A stretch of DNA of 26,909 bases from an uncultured Lachnospiraceae bacterium (GTDB lineage: Bacteria; Bacillota; Clostridia; Lachnospirales; Lachnospiraceae): assembly GCA_910588955.1 (NCBI GenBank), contig CAJURQ010000041.1, positions 1-26,909 of the forward strand. The letters are read 5' to 3'. Positions within the stretch are counted from its first letter, which is position 1. Each line of letters begins with the position of its first letter. The notes beneath the pieces were generated by a model that saw only the letters and a list, made by a program, of their open reading frames with translations, was not told the DNA's origin and did not search any database. Positions 14,784 to 23,349 of this stretch are shown here, one piece after another. A program made the position numbers and the translations under genes.

Positions 14784-15777
14784 GGAGGATAATGGCAGAA
14801 CAGTCGATGGCAAATCTATGAGAAAATCACAGAAAAAGCAAATTGAACATATCCTCGGGCTGCTTGACCAAGCGCATACTGCAATCAGAAAGGCATTGGA
14901 AACGAAAAATACGGAGATTGCATTAACTTTGCTGGAGCAATCTCAGGATTTGGCAATTCAAGCGGGTGGGATGATCGAGGAAGTTCTGGGAGAGAATTTT
15001 GTCACGGTAGGTTTTCTGGAAAACTACTGTGAACTGCTTTACCAGACCTATGAGCAGATTAGGCAGCAGCAGCCCGTCAATATAGGGAAAGTCTGCAAAA
15101 ATCTCCGCCGGGAGCTGATTCGGATAGAGAACAGCGTGAAGAATGATATTCCGGTCAGAACAAGCGTGGTATTTCTGCCCTACAAGGCTTCCATGTGGGA
15201 CAGTCTGGAAAGTGTCTGGAAGGCAGCGGATGCCGATCCGGATTGTGACGCATATGTTGTGCCGATTCCTTATTTTGATAAAAATCCTGACGGTAGTTTC
15301 AGCAGGATGCATTATGAAGGGCATCAATACCCTGATTATGTGCCGGTGGTGTCATGGGAAGAGTTTGATTTGGAGACAGAGCGTCCGGATGTTATTTATA
15401 TACATAATCCTTACGATGAATGTAATCATGTGACAAGTGTGCATCCGGCTTTTTTTGCAAGAGAGCTAATAAAATTTACAAGCATGTTAGTATATATACC
15501 TTATTTTATATTGAACGAGATTGACCCGGACGATCAGAGCGCGGTTGATGGTATGAAGCATTTTTGTTTTACGCCGGGGACGATTTATGCAAACCGGGTG
15601 ATCGTTCAGTCGGAGGACATGCGTAAAATTTACATCAATGAATATTTGAAGGCGGCAAAGGAAATGGGACTGCCGGGGGAACATGTGGACAGGAAGTTTC
15701 AGGAAAAGAAGTTTCTCGGGCTTGGGTCGCCAAAGATTGATAAGGTGCTGAGCGCAAGAAAGGAAGATTACATCTAG
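14782..15777 (+). CDS. CDP-glycerol glycerophosphotransferase-like, N-terminal half
   Basis: 331 residues from ATG 14782 (weak AAGGTCGGG site); starts at 14734 and 14818 are possible. Residues about 10-115 form a helical region; from about 125 on there is a Rossmann-like N-terminal domain of a GT-B transferase (SVVFLPYKASMWDSLESVW, CDAYVVPIPYFDK, RPDVIYIHNPYDECNHVTSVHP) ending FLGLGSPKIDKVLSARKEDYI. In Lachnospiraceae relatives known to me this sequence continues directly into a C-terminal domain starting with an LPEDW-like stretch and VILYNTS. Here the gene stops, and that C-terminal domain appears 3.6 kb downstream (19386). Alone it lacks the nucleotide-binding half. Either a subunit of a split transferase or a broken gene. 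Confidence 0.8.
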   Translation: MEDNGRTVDGKSMRKSQKKQIEHILGLLDQAHTAIRKALETKNTEIALTLLEQSQDLAIQAGGMIEEVLGENFVTVGFLENYCELLYQTYEQIRQQQPVNIGKVCKNLRRELIRIENSVKNDIPVRTSVVFLPYKASMWDSLESVWKAADADPDCDAYVVPIPYFDKNPDGSFSRMHYEGHQYPDYVPVVSWEEFDLETERPDVIYIHNPYDECNHVTSVHPAFFARELIKFTSMLVYIPYFILNEIDPDDQSAVDGMKHFCFTPGTIYANRVIVQSEDMRKIYINEYLKAAKEMGLPGEHVDRKFQEKKFLGLGSPKIDKVLSARKEDYI

Positions 15778-15788
15778 CGGAGGAATGT

Positions 15789-17150
15789 ATGGGACAGAGA
15801 GTATTGCTGATCTGTAATTATTTTGCGCCGGATCATGCCATTGCAGCCGTGCGGACGAGCAAACTGGCAAAATATCTGAGAGTAAACGGATATGAGGTGG
15901 AAGTTCTTGCGGAAAAGAGAGACGGAGGGGAAGACGAGCTGTTAAAAAAGGGTGTTGAGGATATTCGGGTATCCTATGCAGTAAACTCTTCGCTTTATGT
16001 CCGTTTTCGCGAGCTTTATGAAAAATTGATCGAGCCGCATAAAAAGAAACGATTCGATAATCTGGAAAACAGAAAGAGGATGAATCCGAAGACGGGGAAC
16101 ATAGAATTTTACACCTTCGAGATGGCATATCCGCTTCTTGGAAGTTTGGATTATATCGTAGGGCAGCTCAAACAGATTGATTTATACAGAAGCGTAAAGC
16201 AGCAGTTGAGGGAAGAAAAATATTTTGATTATGTAATTACATCTTATGGGGATTCATTCAGTTATTTTGCCGGGAAATATTTCCATAAATATCATAAGGA
16301 TACGAAATGGCTCTTTGATATCAGGGACGCCGTTTACCGTTATAAATTTACACCGAATTATGTAGGGTTTATTGCGAAAATGTATGAACGCTATATCTGG
16401 AAGCATGTCGATTGCATAACGGGAATATCAAAGGGCATTTGCAGAAGAGTGCCGCGAAAATACCGCGGAAAAGTGCATTGCTTGACAAACGGGTTTGACC
16501 GGGCGGACATGGAAGGGGTGAAAGGGGATCGGTTCTGTCCTTCCGAAATGACGTTTACTTACACCGGCTCCATGTATGGCGGCATACGCGATCTGACGGT
16601 GCTTTTTCAGGCGGTGCGTGAGCTGGTTCAGGACGGACAGATGGAGGAAGAGCGTGTTTCCTTCCACTATGCGGGAAACGCCCCCGCTTATGAGATATTT
16701 AAAAGTCAGGCGGAGCAGTTTGGGCTCGACGGCAGATGTGTGATGCACGGGAAGCTGCCGAGACGGGATACGCTTGAAATGCAACGGGGTTCGGATATTC
16801 TTATGGTGGCTTCCTATGATTATAAGGAGCAGGAAGGCGGCGTCATTACAGGGAAGGTTTACGAATATATGGCAGCGCAGCGCCCTGTTATTTCTATTAT
16901 GATGGGAGACATCGAACACAGCGAGTTGACAGAAATTGTGGAAAAGACAAATATCGGGGTGGCGTATGAAGCGTCTAACCACGAAGTTGATTATATAAAA
17001 CTGAGGGAATACATAAAAAGACAGTATCAGTCTTTTATGGAGACGGGACATACCCGATACGAACCGAATGAGAAGGAGCTGCGCAGATATGATTACAGGT
17101 ATTTGTGCAAGCGGTTGATAAAACTTATGAATCAGACAGAGAGGGGATAA
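15789..17150 (+). CDS. Family 4 glycosyltransferase (WbuB-like)
   Basis: 453-residue GT-B glycosyltransferase, cytoplasmic or peripheral at the membrane, adding a sugar from a nucleotide donor to a lipid-linked or polysaccharide acceptor. The N-terminal domain has VLLICNYFAPDHAIAAVRTSKLAKYL, with the loop that binds acceptor. The C-terminal domain has TFTYTGSMYGGIRDL, VMHGKLPRRDTLEM and the donor-site stretch EQEGGVITGKVYEYMAA with two Glu. GGAGGAATGT immediately precedes the ATG, 11 nt after the stop of the N-half gene. It is the first of three genes inserted between the two transferase halves. Sugar specificity cannot be read from the sequence. Confidence 0.9.
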   Translation: MGQRVLLICNYFAPDHAIAAVRTSKLAKYLRVNGYEVEVLAEKRDGGEDELLKKGVEDIRVSYAVNSSLYVRFRELYEKLIEPHKKKRFDNLENRKRMNPKTGNIEFYTFEMAYPLLGSLDYIVGQLKQIDLYRSVKQQLREEKYFDYVITSYGDSFSYFAGKYFHKYHKDTKWLFDIRDAVYRYKFTPNYVGFIAKMYERYIWKHVDCITGISKGICRRVPRKYRGKVHCLTNGFDRADMEGVKGDRFCPSEMTFTYTGSMYGGIRDLTVLFQAVRELVQDGQMEEERVSFHYAGNAPAYEIFKSQAEQFGLDGRCVMHGKLPRRDTLEMQRGSDILMVASYDYKEQEGGVITGKVYEYMAAQRPVISIMMGDIEHSELTEIVEKTNIGVAYEASNHEVDYIKLREYIKRQYQSFMETGHTRYEPNEKELRRYDYRYLCKRLIKLMNQTERG

Positions 17151-17157
17151 AAGGAGT

Positions 17158-18231
17158 ATGAAATACGCATTAATCGGCTGCGGCAGAATATCACCAAATC
17201 ACATTGCGGCAGCAAAAAATAATGAGCTTGAGATTGTGGCAATCTGTGATATCGATCCGGCATGTATGGAGGACAAGGCTCTGAAGTTCGGGCTGGGGGA
17301 AGAAGTGAAGAAATATACAGATTATATTGAGATGATTGAGACAGAAAAGCCAGAGCTTGTTGCAATCTGTACGGAGAGCGGCAAACATGCACAGATTGCG
17401 TTGGAGTGCATTGCGCATGGGATTAACTGTATCATAGAAAAACCGATTGCTCTGTCGATCAAAGATGCGGATGCGATTATTGCTGCGGCAGTTAAGCACC
17501 ATGTGAAGGTAAGCGCGTGTCATCAGAACCGCTTCAATAAATCAGTACAAATTATTCGAGAAGCGGTAGATATGAAACGGTTTGGACGACTGTTTTATGG
17601 AACGGCACACATCAGATGGTGTCGGGACCACGAATATTACAGCAGGGCTCCCTGGCGTGGCACATGGGAACAGGATGGCGGCGCACTGATGAACCAATGC
17701 ATTCACAATATCGACCTGCTTCGATGGATGATGGGTAATGAAATCGAAGAGGTAGTCGGCATGACGGATAAACTGAACCATGACTATATTGAGGCGGAAG
17801 ATATGGGGATTGCCTTGATCAAGTTTAAAAACGGCAGCTATGGGATTGTGGAGGGAACCACCGATATCTATCCCAAAAATTTGGAGGAGACGTTGTATCT
17901 GTTCGGGGAAAAAGGGACAGTAAAGGCGGGCGGACAGTCTGTGAATGTGATTGAGGAGTGGCGGTTTTCCGATTTGCTGGATGATCCGGATGCGGTGAAG
18001 GAAAGATTCCATGAGAATCCGCCGAATGTCTACGGATACGGACATACGCCGCTTTATGCGGATGTGATAAACGCCGTAAAGAATGACAGACAGCCCTATG
18101 TTACGGCTATGGACGGGAAACGTGCATTGGAACTGGTGCTGGCAATCTACAAGTCGGCGGCGGAGAACAGCGTGGTGAAGCTGCCGCTTACCGACTGTGC
18201 GACGACAGACTTTATCGGGAGATTTCAGTAG
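17158..18231 (+). CDS. Gfo/Idh/MocA dehydrogenase, WbpB/WlbA-like
   Basis: 357 residues, NAD-dependent. The N-terminal Rossmann domain has YALIGCGRISPNH and the C-terminal domain carries the family EKPIA loop (CIIEKPIALS) and the QCIHNIDLLRWMMG active-site helix. Overall similarity is to WbpB/WlbA, which oxidises C3 of UDP-N-acetylglucosaminuronate to the 3-keto sugar. The next gene is a WbpE-like aminotransferase, the normal partner that aminates that ketone. GGAG lies about 7 nt before the ATG. No WbpA-type UDP-GlcNAc 6-dehydrogenase or WbpD-type acetyltransferase is in the window, so the pathway needs genes elsewhere. Confidence 0.88.
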   Translation: MKYALIGCGRISPNHIAAAKNNELEIVAICDIDPACMEDKALKFGLGEEVKKYTDYIEMIETEKPELVAICTESGKHAQIALECIAHGINCIIEKPIALSIKDADAIIAAAVKHHVKVSACHQNRFNKSVQIIREAVDMKRFGRLFYGTAHIRWCRDHEYYSRAPWRGTWEQDGGALMNQCIHNIDLLRWMMGNEIEEVVGMTDKLNHDYIEAEDMGIALIKFKNGSYGIVEGTTDIYPKNLEETLYLFGEKGTVKAGGQSVNVIEEWRFSDLLDDPDAVKERFHENPPNVYGYGHTPLYADVINAVKNDRQPYVTAMDGKRALELVLAIYKSAAENSVVKLPLTDCATTDFIGRFQ

Positions 18232-18248
18232 AAAAGAGGAAGATATCC

Positions 18249-19379
18249 ATGGAGTTTCGTGATCTGAAAAGGCAGTACAGCTATTTAAAAGACGAAATGG
18301 ATGCATCTATGCAGAAGGTTCTTGCAGATGCGAACTTTATTCAGGGGAAACAGGTGGCAGAACTGGAAAAAGCGTTGGCGGATTATACAGGGATGAAGCA
18401 TTGTGTAGCCTGCGCCAACGGAACAGACGCGCTGCAGCTTGCGCTGATGGCGTGGCAGATTGGACCGGGGGACGCCGTTTTTGTGCCCGACTTCACATTC
18501 TTTTCCAGCGGGGAAGTGGTCTCGGCGGTGGGAGCGGCGCCTGTGTTTGTGGATGTGGATGCAGATACATTTAATATAGACTGCGCTTCGCTCGCACACA
18601 TGATAGAAAAGACGGAAGCGGAGGGGAAGTGGACACCGAAGGCTGTCGTGACGGTTGACCTGTTTGGTCAGCCGGCGGAATATGAAAAAATCAGATTGAT
18701 TGCAGAGAAATATCATCTGTTGATTCTGGAAGACGCAGCGCAGGGATTTGGCGGAAGGATTGGGGAAAAGCGCGCCTGCTCCTTTGGTGATATCGCGACG
18801 ACCAGTTTTTTCCCGGCGAAACCGCTTGGCTGTTATGGTGACGGCGGCGCTGTTTTTACGGACAATGATGAGTGGGCGGAGCTGTTAAAGTCATACCGGG
18901 TACACGGAAAAGGCAGTTCCAAATATGACAATATCAGAATCGGTATGAATTCCCGTCTGGATACTTTGCAGGCGGCGGTGCTTTTGACGAAATTTCCTGT
19001 TTTTGCGAAGGAAGAGCTGGAGCGGGAACAGGAGATTGCGGCATGTTACACGGAGCATCTGAAGGATTTTGTGAAAACGCCCGTGGTGAGGGATGGTTTC
19101 TATTCCAGCTGGGCGCAGTATACGATTCAGTTGGAGGACAGGGAAGAGCGGAACGGTCTGCAGTCTTATCTAAAAGAGCAGGGCATTCCAAGCGCTGTGT
19201 ATTATCAGAAACCAATGCACCGGCAGCAGGCGTTTGCGAATATGAGTTACGAGGATACAGAGTATCCGGTCACGAACAGGCTGTCGGAAATTGTGCTGTC
19301 CCTGCCGTTTCATCCTTATATGAAGGAAGAAGAGATTGCGCTGGTGGCGGATGCGATAAAACAATATGTGAGCAGGTAA
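18249..19379 (+). CDS. DegT/DnrJ/EryC1 aminotransferase, WbpE-like
   Basis: 376-residue PLP-dependent sugar aminotransferase. Visible motifs are the N-terminal MEFRDLKRQYSYLK, ANGTDALQLAL, VPDFTFFSSGE, the PLP-ring Asp in LILEDAAQGFG, and the Schiff-base lysine Lys191 in FFPAKPLGCYGDGGA, a close match to WbpE/WlbC. The C-terminal SSWAQYTIQL and GIPSAVYYQKPMH are typical. With the preceding WbpB-like gene it should make UDP-2-acetamido-3-amino-2,3-dideoxy-glucuronate or a close relative. Gap to the previous gene 17 nt and to the following C-half gene 6 nt, so it lies within the same transcript. Confidence 0.92.
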   Translation: MEFRDLKRQYSYLKDEMDASMQKVLADANFIQGKQVAELEKALADYTGMKHCVACANGTDALQLALMAWQIGPGDAVFVPDFTFFSSGEVVSAVGAAPVFVDVDADTFNIDCASLAHMIEKTEAEGKWTPKAVVTVDLFGQPAEYEKIRLIAEKYHLLILEDAAQGFGGRIGEKRACSFGDIATTSFFPAKPLGCYGDGGAVFTDNDEWAELLKSYRVHGKGSSKYDNIRIGMNSRLDTLQAAVLLTKFPVFAKEELEREQEIAACYTEHLKDFVKTPVVRDGFYSSWAQYTIQLEDREERNGLQSYLKEQGIPSAVYYQKPMHRQQAFANMSYEDTEYPVTNRLSEIVLSLPFHPYMKEEEIALVADAIKQYVSR

Positions 19380-19385
19380 AGACGG

Positions 19386-20981
19386 ATGGAAGAAAATAGG
19401 ATTTTCCCGGACAACTGGAAAGAGGTCGTTCGGGGGAAAAAGGTAATTCTCTATAATACGGGAGTCAGCAGTCTCCTCGGGGGACGGGAAAAACGGATAG
19501 AAAAGATGAAGTGGGTGTTTCAGACTTTTAAGGAGCACCCGGAGGTTGTGCTATGGTGGCGACCCCATCCGTTGGAGCTGAGCACACTGCAGTCTATGCT
19601 CCCGGAGCTGGAAGAGCAGTATATGGCGGTAAAACAGCAGTATATAGAGGAAAATATCGGTGCTCTGGATGAGAGTGCGGATCTGAACAGGGCGATTGCG
19701 ATTTCAGATGCCTATTATGGGGCGTGGAGTTCTGTGACGGAGCTGTATAGAGCAGCAGGGAAACCGGTGCTTTTTGAAAACAACAGAATAAAAAGAGCAG
19801 ATGACACAGTTTTTTTACCGATTGCACCTTGTATCAAGGGTGAAGATATCTGGTTTATTCAGTATAGAAGCAATAAGCTGGTTCAGATGGATAGAAATAC
19901 GTATGAAGTAACGAGAATTGTCACGATTCCCGGCGAACCGCCTTATCGGGAACGCGGGCATAATTATTATGTGATAGATTGTGGTGATAGTTTTAGGGTA
20001 TTGTTGGGAAATAGCTGGCAGAACTATGAATATGAAATTGAGACAGCTGCGATAAGAGCATATTCATTTGAAATACAGGATTTTAAGTTCTGCAGTGGAC
20101 CGATTATAGGGAAGAATCATCAGCTGTTTATGTTTCCGTTTAGAAGTAATGACCTTTTGGAGTATGACTGTTATACGAATGTAATACAGAAAAGGAAGCT
20201 GGGGAAGGAAAAGATAAATGCGGCAAGATGTTATGAAGGGGACGGAACGAAGATTTATGTAGCAGATTACAACAGTAGTATAGTGCACCAGTACGATCTT
20301 GCAGACCAATCCTGTACTGCAATAAAGATGGGAGAGGAGAAAGATAAATACTGGGGAGTTAAAAAGGTAGGCAAATATTTGGTGGCACTACACTTACATA
20401 AAAGAGAAATTGCATTGTGGAATCAAGAAACAGGAAAGACGACAAAGCTTACAGAATTTCCGGAGAATTATACATGCCGGAAAGGCGATGCCTATATTAA
20501 TATGTTTGAGAAAAATAATATGTTATATATTTTCCCCTATTTTTCCAATATGATTTTGAAAGTAGATGTTGAAAGAAAGGTAGTCGAGCAGGCATTTAAA
20601 GAAATTTATTATGATGCGGATTATGATGAAAATTCAGAAAGTTTCAGCAGTGAAATGTATTTGTGTGCAGTGCAGGATCAGGATCGGGTTTATGCCTATG
20701 CGGTTTATGAAAAATGCTGGGATGTTTTTGATTTAGGGACGGAAACGTTACAAAGCAGGACTTCATTTGGAATAAAAGAAGAAAAATATAAACGGGAACT
20801 TGAATGTATTCTAGACAGTAATGTATATGAAGAATCATTTTGTGAAGGCGAAAAACCTGTAATTTGTACATTAGAAAACTACATCAGAAATATACAGAAC
20901 TGTAATATAGGAAATAGGTTTGGGGATAACAACAAGAATAATATAGGAGCTGATATTCATAAATCAATCATGAATGGATGA
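19386..20981 (+). CDS. CDP-glycerol glycerophosphotransferase-like C-half plus propeller-like region
   Basis: 531 residues. Residues about 1-140 match the C-terminal GT-B domain of CDP-glycerol glycerophosphotransferase-like proteins (FPDNWKEV, KKVILYNTGVSSLLGG, VVLWWRPHPL, ADLNRAIAISDAYYGAWSSV, GKPVLFEN), including the RPHP motif and the D-x-x-SSV helix that hold the nucleotide. Residues about 150-480 are a series of Trp/Tyr-rich beta repeats (WFIQYRSNKLVQMD, LFMFPFRSNDLLEYD, IYVADYNSSIVHQYD, LYIFPYFSNMILKVD), about 50-70 residues apart, pointing to a beta-propeller. The N-terminal GT-B domain is missing and lies in the gene at 14782. Composition changes from G/C-rich to clearly A/T-rich near 19.8 kb, inside this ORF. 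Weak ribosome site. Confidence 0.82.
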   Translation: MEENRIFPDNWKEVVRGKKVILYNTGVSSLLGGREKRIEKMKWVFQTFKEHPEVVLWWRPHPLELSTLQSMLPELEEQYMAVKQQYIEENIGALDESADLNRAIAISDAYYGAWSSVTELYRAAGKPVLFENNRIKRADDTVFLPIAPCIKGEDIWFIQYRSNKLVQMDRNTYEVTRIVTIPGEPPYRERGHNYYVIDCGDSFRVLLGNSWQNYEYEIETAAIRAYSFEIQDFKFCSGPIIGKNHQLFMFPFRSNDLLEYDCYTNVIQKRKLGKEKINAARCYEGDGTKIYVADYNSSIVHQYDLADQSCTAIKMGEEKDKYWGVKKVGKYLVALHLHKREIALWNQETGKTTKLTEFPENYTCRKGDAYINMFEKNNMLYIFPYFSNMILKVDVERKVVEQAFKEIYYDADYDENSESFSSEMYLCAVQDQDRVYAYAVYEKCWDVFDLGTETLQSRTSFGIKEEKYKRELECILDSNVYEESFCEGEKPVICTLENYIRNIQNCNIGNRFGDNNKNNIGADIHKSIMNG

Positions 20982-21040
20982 TATAAATGAAAAATGCCAT
21001 AAGACATCTAATGTATAAAAAATAAAGGAGAATGTTTCGT

Positions 21041-22351
21041 ATGAAGATTATATGCTATGGATTGAGTAACCTTTGCAAAGAATTTTTATCCAGAGATAAA
21101 TATCATGTTGACTATGTGGTGGATAAAAATGCAACAACACAGGGTGAATATTTTGTGGGGGGGGGGTTAAAGGTTATACAGGTATTCCCTCCGGAAAAAT
21201 TGAGAGAGGAGGAGGGTGACTATATTGTTTTGATAATGACATTAAATCCTCAAAATTACAGAGAAATTAAGGAAAATCTCAAATTATTAGGTGTTCCTGA
21301 AGATAAATGTGTTTATATAGAAAACTCCGAATATGATGGGGACTATCTGTATTGGAATTCGTTTTTGCATGATAGCACTTTTATCAACGGAAAGTATTTT
21401 CCTAAAATATTACATTTAGAGCTTACAGATGTTTGTAATCTAAGATGTAAATTTTGCTGGAGTCATGGTATGCGACCTATGCGTGAAGATTTAAATCACT
21501 TTATGACAATGGAGACAGCAAAAGAAATTGCAAAGCAGGCAGCGCAAATTCCTACACTGGAAACCTTATATATTACACATGATGGAGAGGATTTTATACA
21601 TAACCAGTGGTTTGAGATATGTTCATATATACTTGAGCATACCAGGATAAGAAAGTTTTCGGTATATACAAATGGTATGCTGTTAAATGATGAGAATGTC
21701 AAAAAGCTTGAATTGCTTCCATGTGATTATACGGAGATAGTCATTTCGATTGATGGAAAAACTCCGGAAGAAAATGACAGTATTCGGATTGGGAGCAAAT
21801 ATGAAGTTATTAAGAGTAATATAAAAAATGCAATAAATAGACTTTCTGATAAGAAGTACAGTTTCTTTATCAATAATAATTATATTATTGATGAAGAAGA
21901 GGTTAAGAAAATAGATTATTGCTTTTCGCTGAGGGAAGCTTTCAAAAATGATACACCGGAGTATTTAAAAAATGATTTTCCGGATATTAAAATCTTGTCA
22001 ATGCCTACTCTTTTTACAGTTCCAATTGATATGGGGCTTCCCGAAGGTTACAAAGGCGTTAAAGTAAGAAAATCTGACAGAATTGCCGGCTGTTTTAATT
22101 TATTTAATAACCTTTCCGTAACTACCGATGGTTCAGTATTGTTTTGCGGCTGCTGCGTAACTCAGGAAAAGTTGGGTAACATTTTTGATAAACAAAATGA
22201 AACTTGTAATTTATTAGATTTGTGGCAAAATCACCCGACAATGATAGATGCCAGACGAAAAATTCAATATGAAAGAATCACACCCGATTTATGCAAATAT
22301 TGCCATTGCAAAATTGAGGGCGATTTTTACATAATTTGCAGAGATGAATAG
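21041..22351 (+). CDS. Radical SAM/SPASM protein with a G10 tract
   Basis: 436 residues from ATG 21041 (AAAGGAG ends 10 nt ahead; ATG 21032 is only 1 nt from it). An N-terminal Rossmann-like domain (about 1-105, IICYGLSNLCKEFL, VDYVVDKN) is followed by a radical SAM core with the Fe-S cysteines Cys132, Cys136 and Cys139 in TDVCNLRCKFCWS. A SPASM-like C-terminal region has more Cys (CFNLF, FCGCCV, LCKYCHC) for auxiliary clusters. A run of ten G at 21157-21166 encodes Val39-Gly42; this length is in frame. Target is unknown: such proteins in glycan clusters may modify a sugar or a peptide. The gene is A/T-rich, unlike the housekeeping genes to the left. Confidence 0.88.
   Translation: MKIICYGLSNLCKEFLSRDKYHVDYVVDKNATTQGEYFVGGGLKVIQVFPPEKLREEEGDYIVLIMTLNPQNYREIKENLKLLGVPEDKCVYIENSEYDGDYLYWNSFLHDSTFINGKYFPKILHLELTDVCNLRCKFCWSHGMRPMREDLNHFMTMETAKEIAKQAAQIPTLETLYITHDGEDFIHNQWFEICSYILEHTRIRKFSVYTNGMLLNDENVKKLELLPCDYTEIVISIDGKTPEENDSIRIGSKYEVIKSNIKNAINRLSDKKYSFFINNNYIIDEEEVKKIDYCFSLREAFKNDTPEYLKNDFPDIKILSMPTLFTVPIDMGLPEGYKGVKVRKSDRIAGCFNLFNNLSVTTDGSVLFCGCCVTQEKLGNIFDKQNETCNLLDLWQNHPTMIDARRKIQYERITPDLCKYCHCKIEGDFYIICRDE
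21157..21166 (+). repeat. Homopolymer of ten G, possible phase-variation tract
   Basis: Ten consecutive G within an A/T-rich coding sequence, codons 39-42 of the radical SAM gene. Losing one G gives an immediate TAA; gaining one gives a frame that runs about 20 codons to TGA. A tract of this length is prone to slipped-strand mispairing, so the gene may switch on and off. Confidence 0.85.
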
Positions 22352-22398
22352 CGAATGTACAAAAAATGATTACTAAAAATATTATGGAGGAAGATGGG

Positions 22399-23349
22399 AT
22401 GAAGGTATTAGTGACAGGCGGAGCAGGACATATTGGCTCACATATTGTTGAGAGATTATTGGCGAGAGGAGATGAAGTGCTGGTAATAGACAATTATCAG
22501 ACAGGCAGGCGGGATAATCTGCAAGAGCATGAAAACTTAAAAATTGTGGAGGACAGCATCGCAAATACGGAAAAGGTATTTGAAGTATTTGAAGAGTTCC
22601 AGCCGGAAATTTTGGTACATGCGGCAGCTTCCTATAAAAATCCTGAAAACTGGATTGAGGATGCAACAACAAACGTGGTCGGAGCGGCTAATCTGGTAAA
22701 GGCGGCGAAAAAGGTGGGCGTCAGGAGAATCATTTACTTCCAGACGGCGCTTTGCTATGGATTAAAGCCGATTGAACAGCCGATTACGCTGAAGCATCCG
22801 TATTTTTCCGGTGGATATGCGGGAGGCAGCAGCTATGCAATCAGCAAAACAGGCGGCGAATTATATATTGAATTGTCAGGAATTGAGTTCCTTTCATTCA
22901 GACTTGCCAACTCTTATGGTCCAAGGAATTTGAGCGGTCCTCTTCCCACATTCTATAATAGACTGACGAATGGTAAGGAATGCTTTGTTATGGATACCAG
23001 AAGAGATTTCGTGTTTGTGGATGATGTGGTAAACGTTATTATCAAGGCAATCGACGGGATGGGAAGCTGTGGTTATTATCATATTTCCAGTGGAAAAGAT
23101 TATGCGATTAAAGAATTGTTTGATGCAACATTAAAAGCGATGGACATTACTTTGGAAAAACCGGTTGAAGTGCGTCAGCGGGGAGAGGATGATGTCTACA
23201 CGATTCTTCTTGATCCTTCTAAAGTAAAAGCCGATTTTGACTGGGATGTACAGACGCCGTTGGAAGAAGGAATCAAAAAGACGATTGAATGGTATAAACA
23301 GTATGGAATTACTCAGACCTATACGCATTTAAAAGGAGAGATCAGATAG
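22399..23349 (+). CDS. NAD-dependent sugar epimerase/dehydratase (extended SDR) 1
   Basis: 316 residues from ATG 22399 (GGAGG about 8 nt upstream; earlier in-frame starts lack the family N-terminus). It has the NAD motif GGAGHIGS (residues 7-14), a catalytic Thr116 in FQTALCYG and the Tyr146-xxx-Lys150 pair (YAISK). The C-terminal substrate part has LANSYGPRNLSGP and RRDFVFVDDVV. Family members are UDP-glucose 4-epimerase-like enzymes and nucleotide-sugar dehydratases, acting on the sugar ring through a 4-keto intermediate; which one is not clear. Its stop overlaps the GTG of the next SDR by one base (TAGTG). Confidence 0.88.
   Translation: MKVLVTGGAGHIGSHIVERLLARGDEVLVIDNYQTGRRDNLQEHENLKIVEDSIANTEKVFEVFEEFQPEILVHAAASYKNPENWIEDATTNVVGAANLVKAAKKVGVRRIIYFQTALCYGLKPIEQPITLKHPYFSGGYAGGSSYAISKTGGELYIELSGIEFLSFRLANSYGPRNLSGPLPTFYNRLTNGKECFVMDTRRDFVFVDDVVNVIIKAIDGMGSCGYYHISSGKDYAIKELFDATLKAMDITLEKPVEVRQRGEDDVYTILLDPSKVKADFDWDVQTPLEEGIKKTIEWYKQYGITQTYTHLKGEIR

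Noticed and set aside
14792..14821. Nine-codon leader ORF overlapping the ATG at 14818
   Set aside because: The GGAGG is only 3 nt from its ATG and the longer frame from 14782 covers the region; too weak to call.
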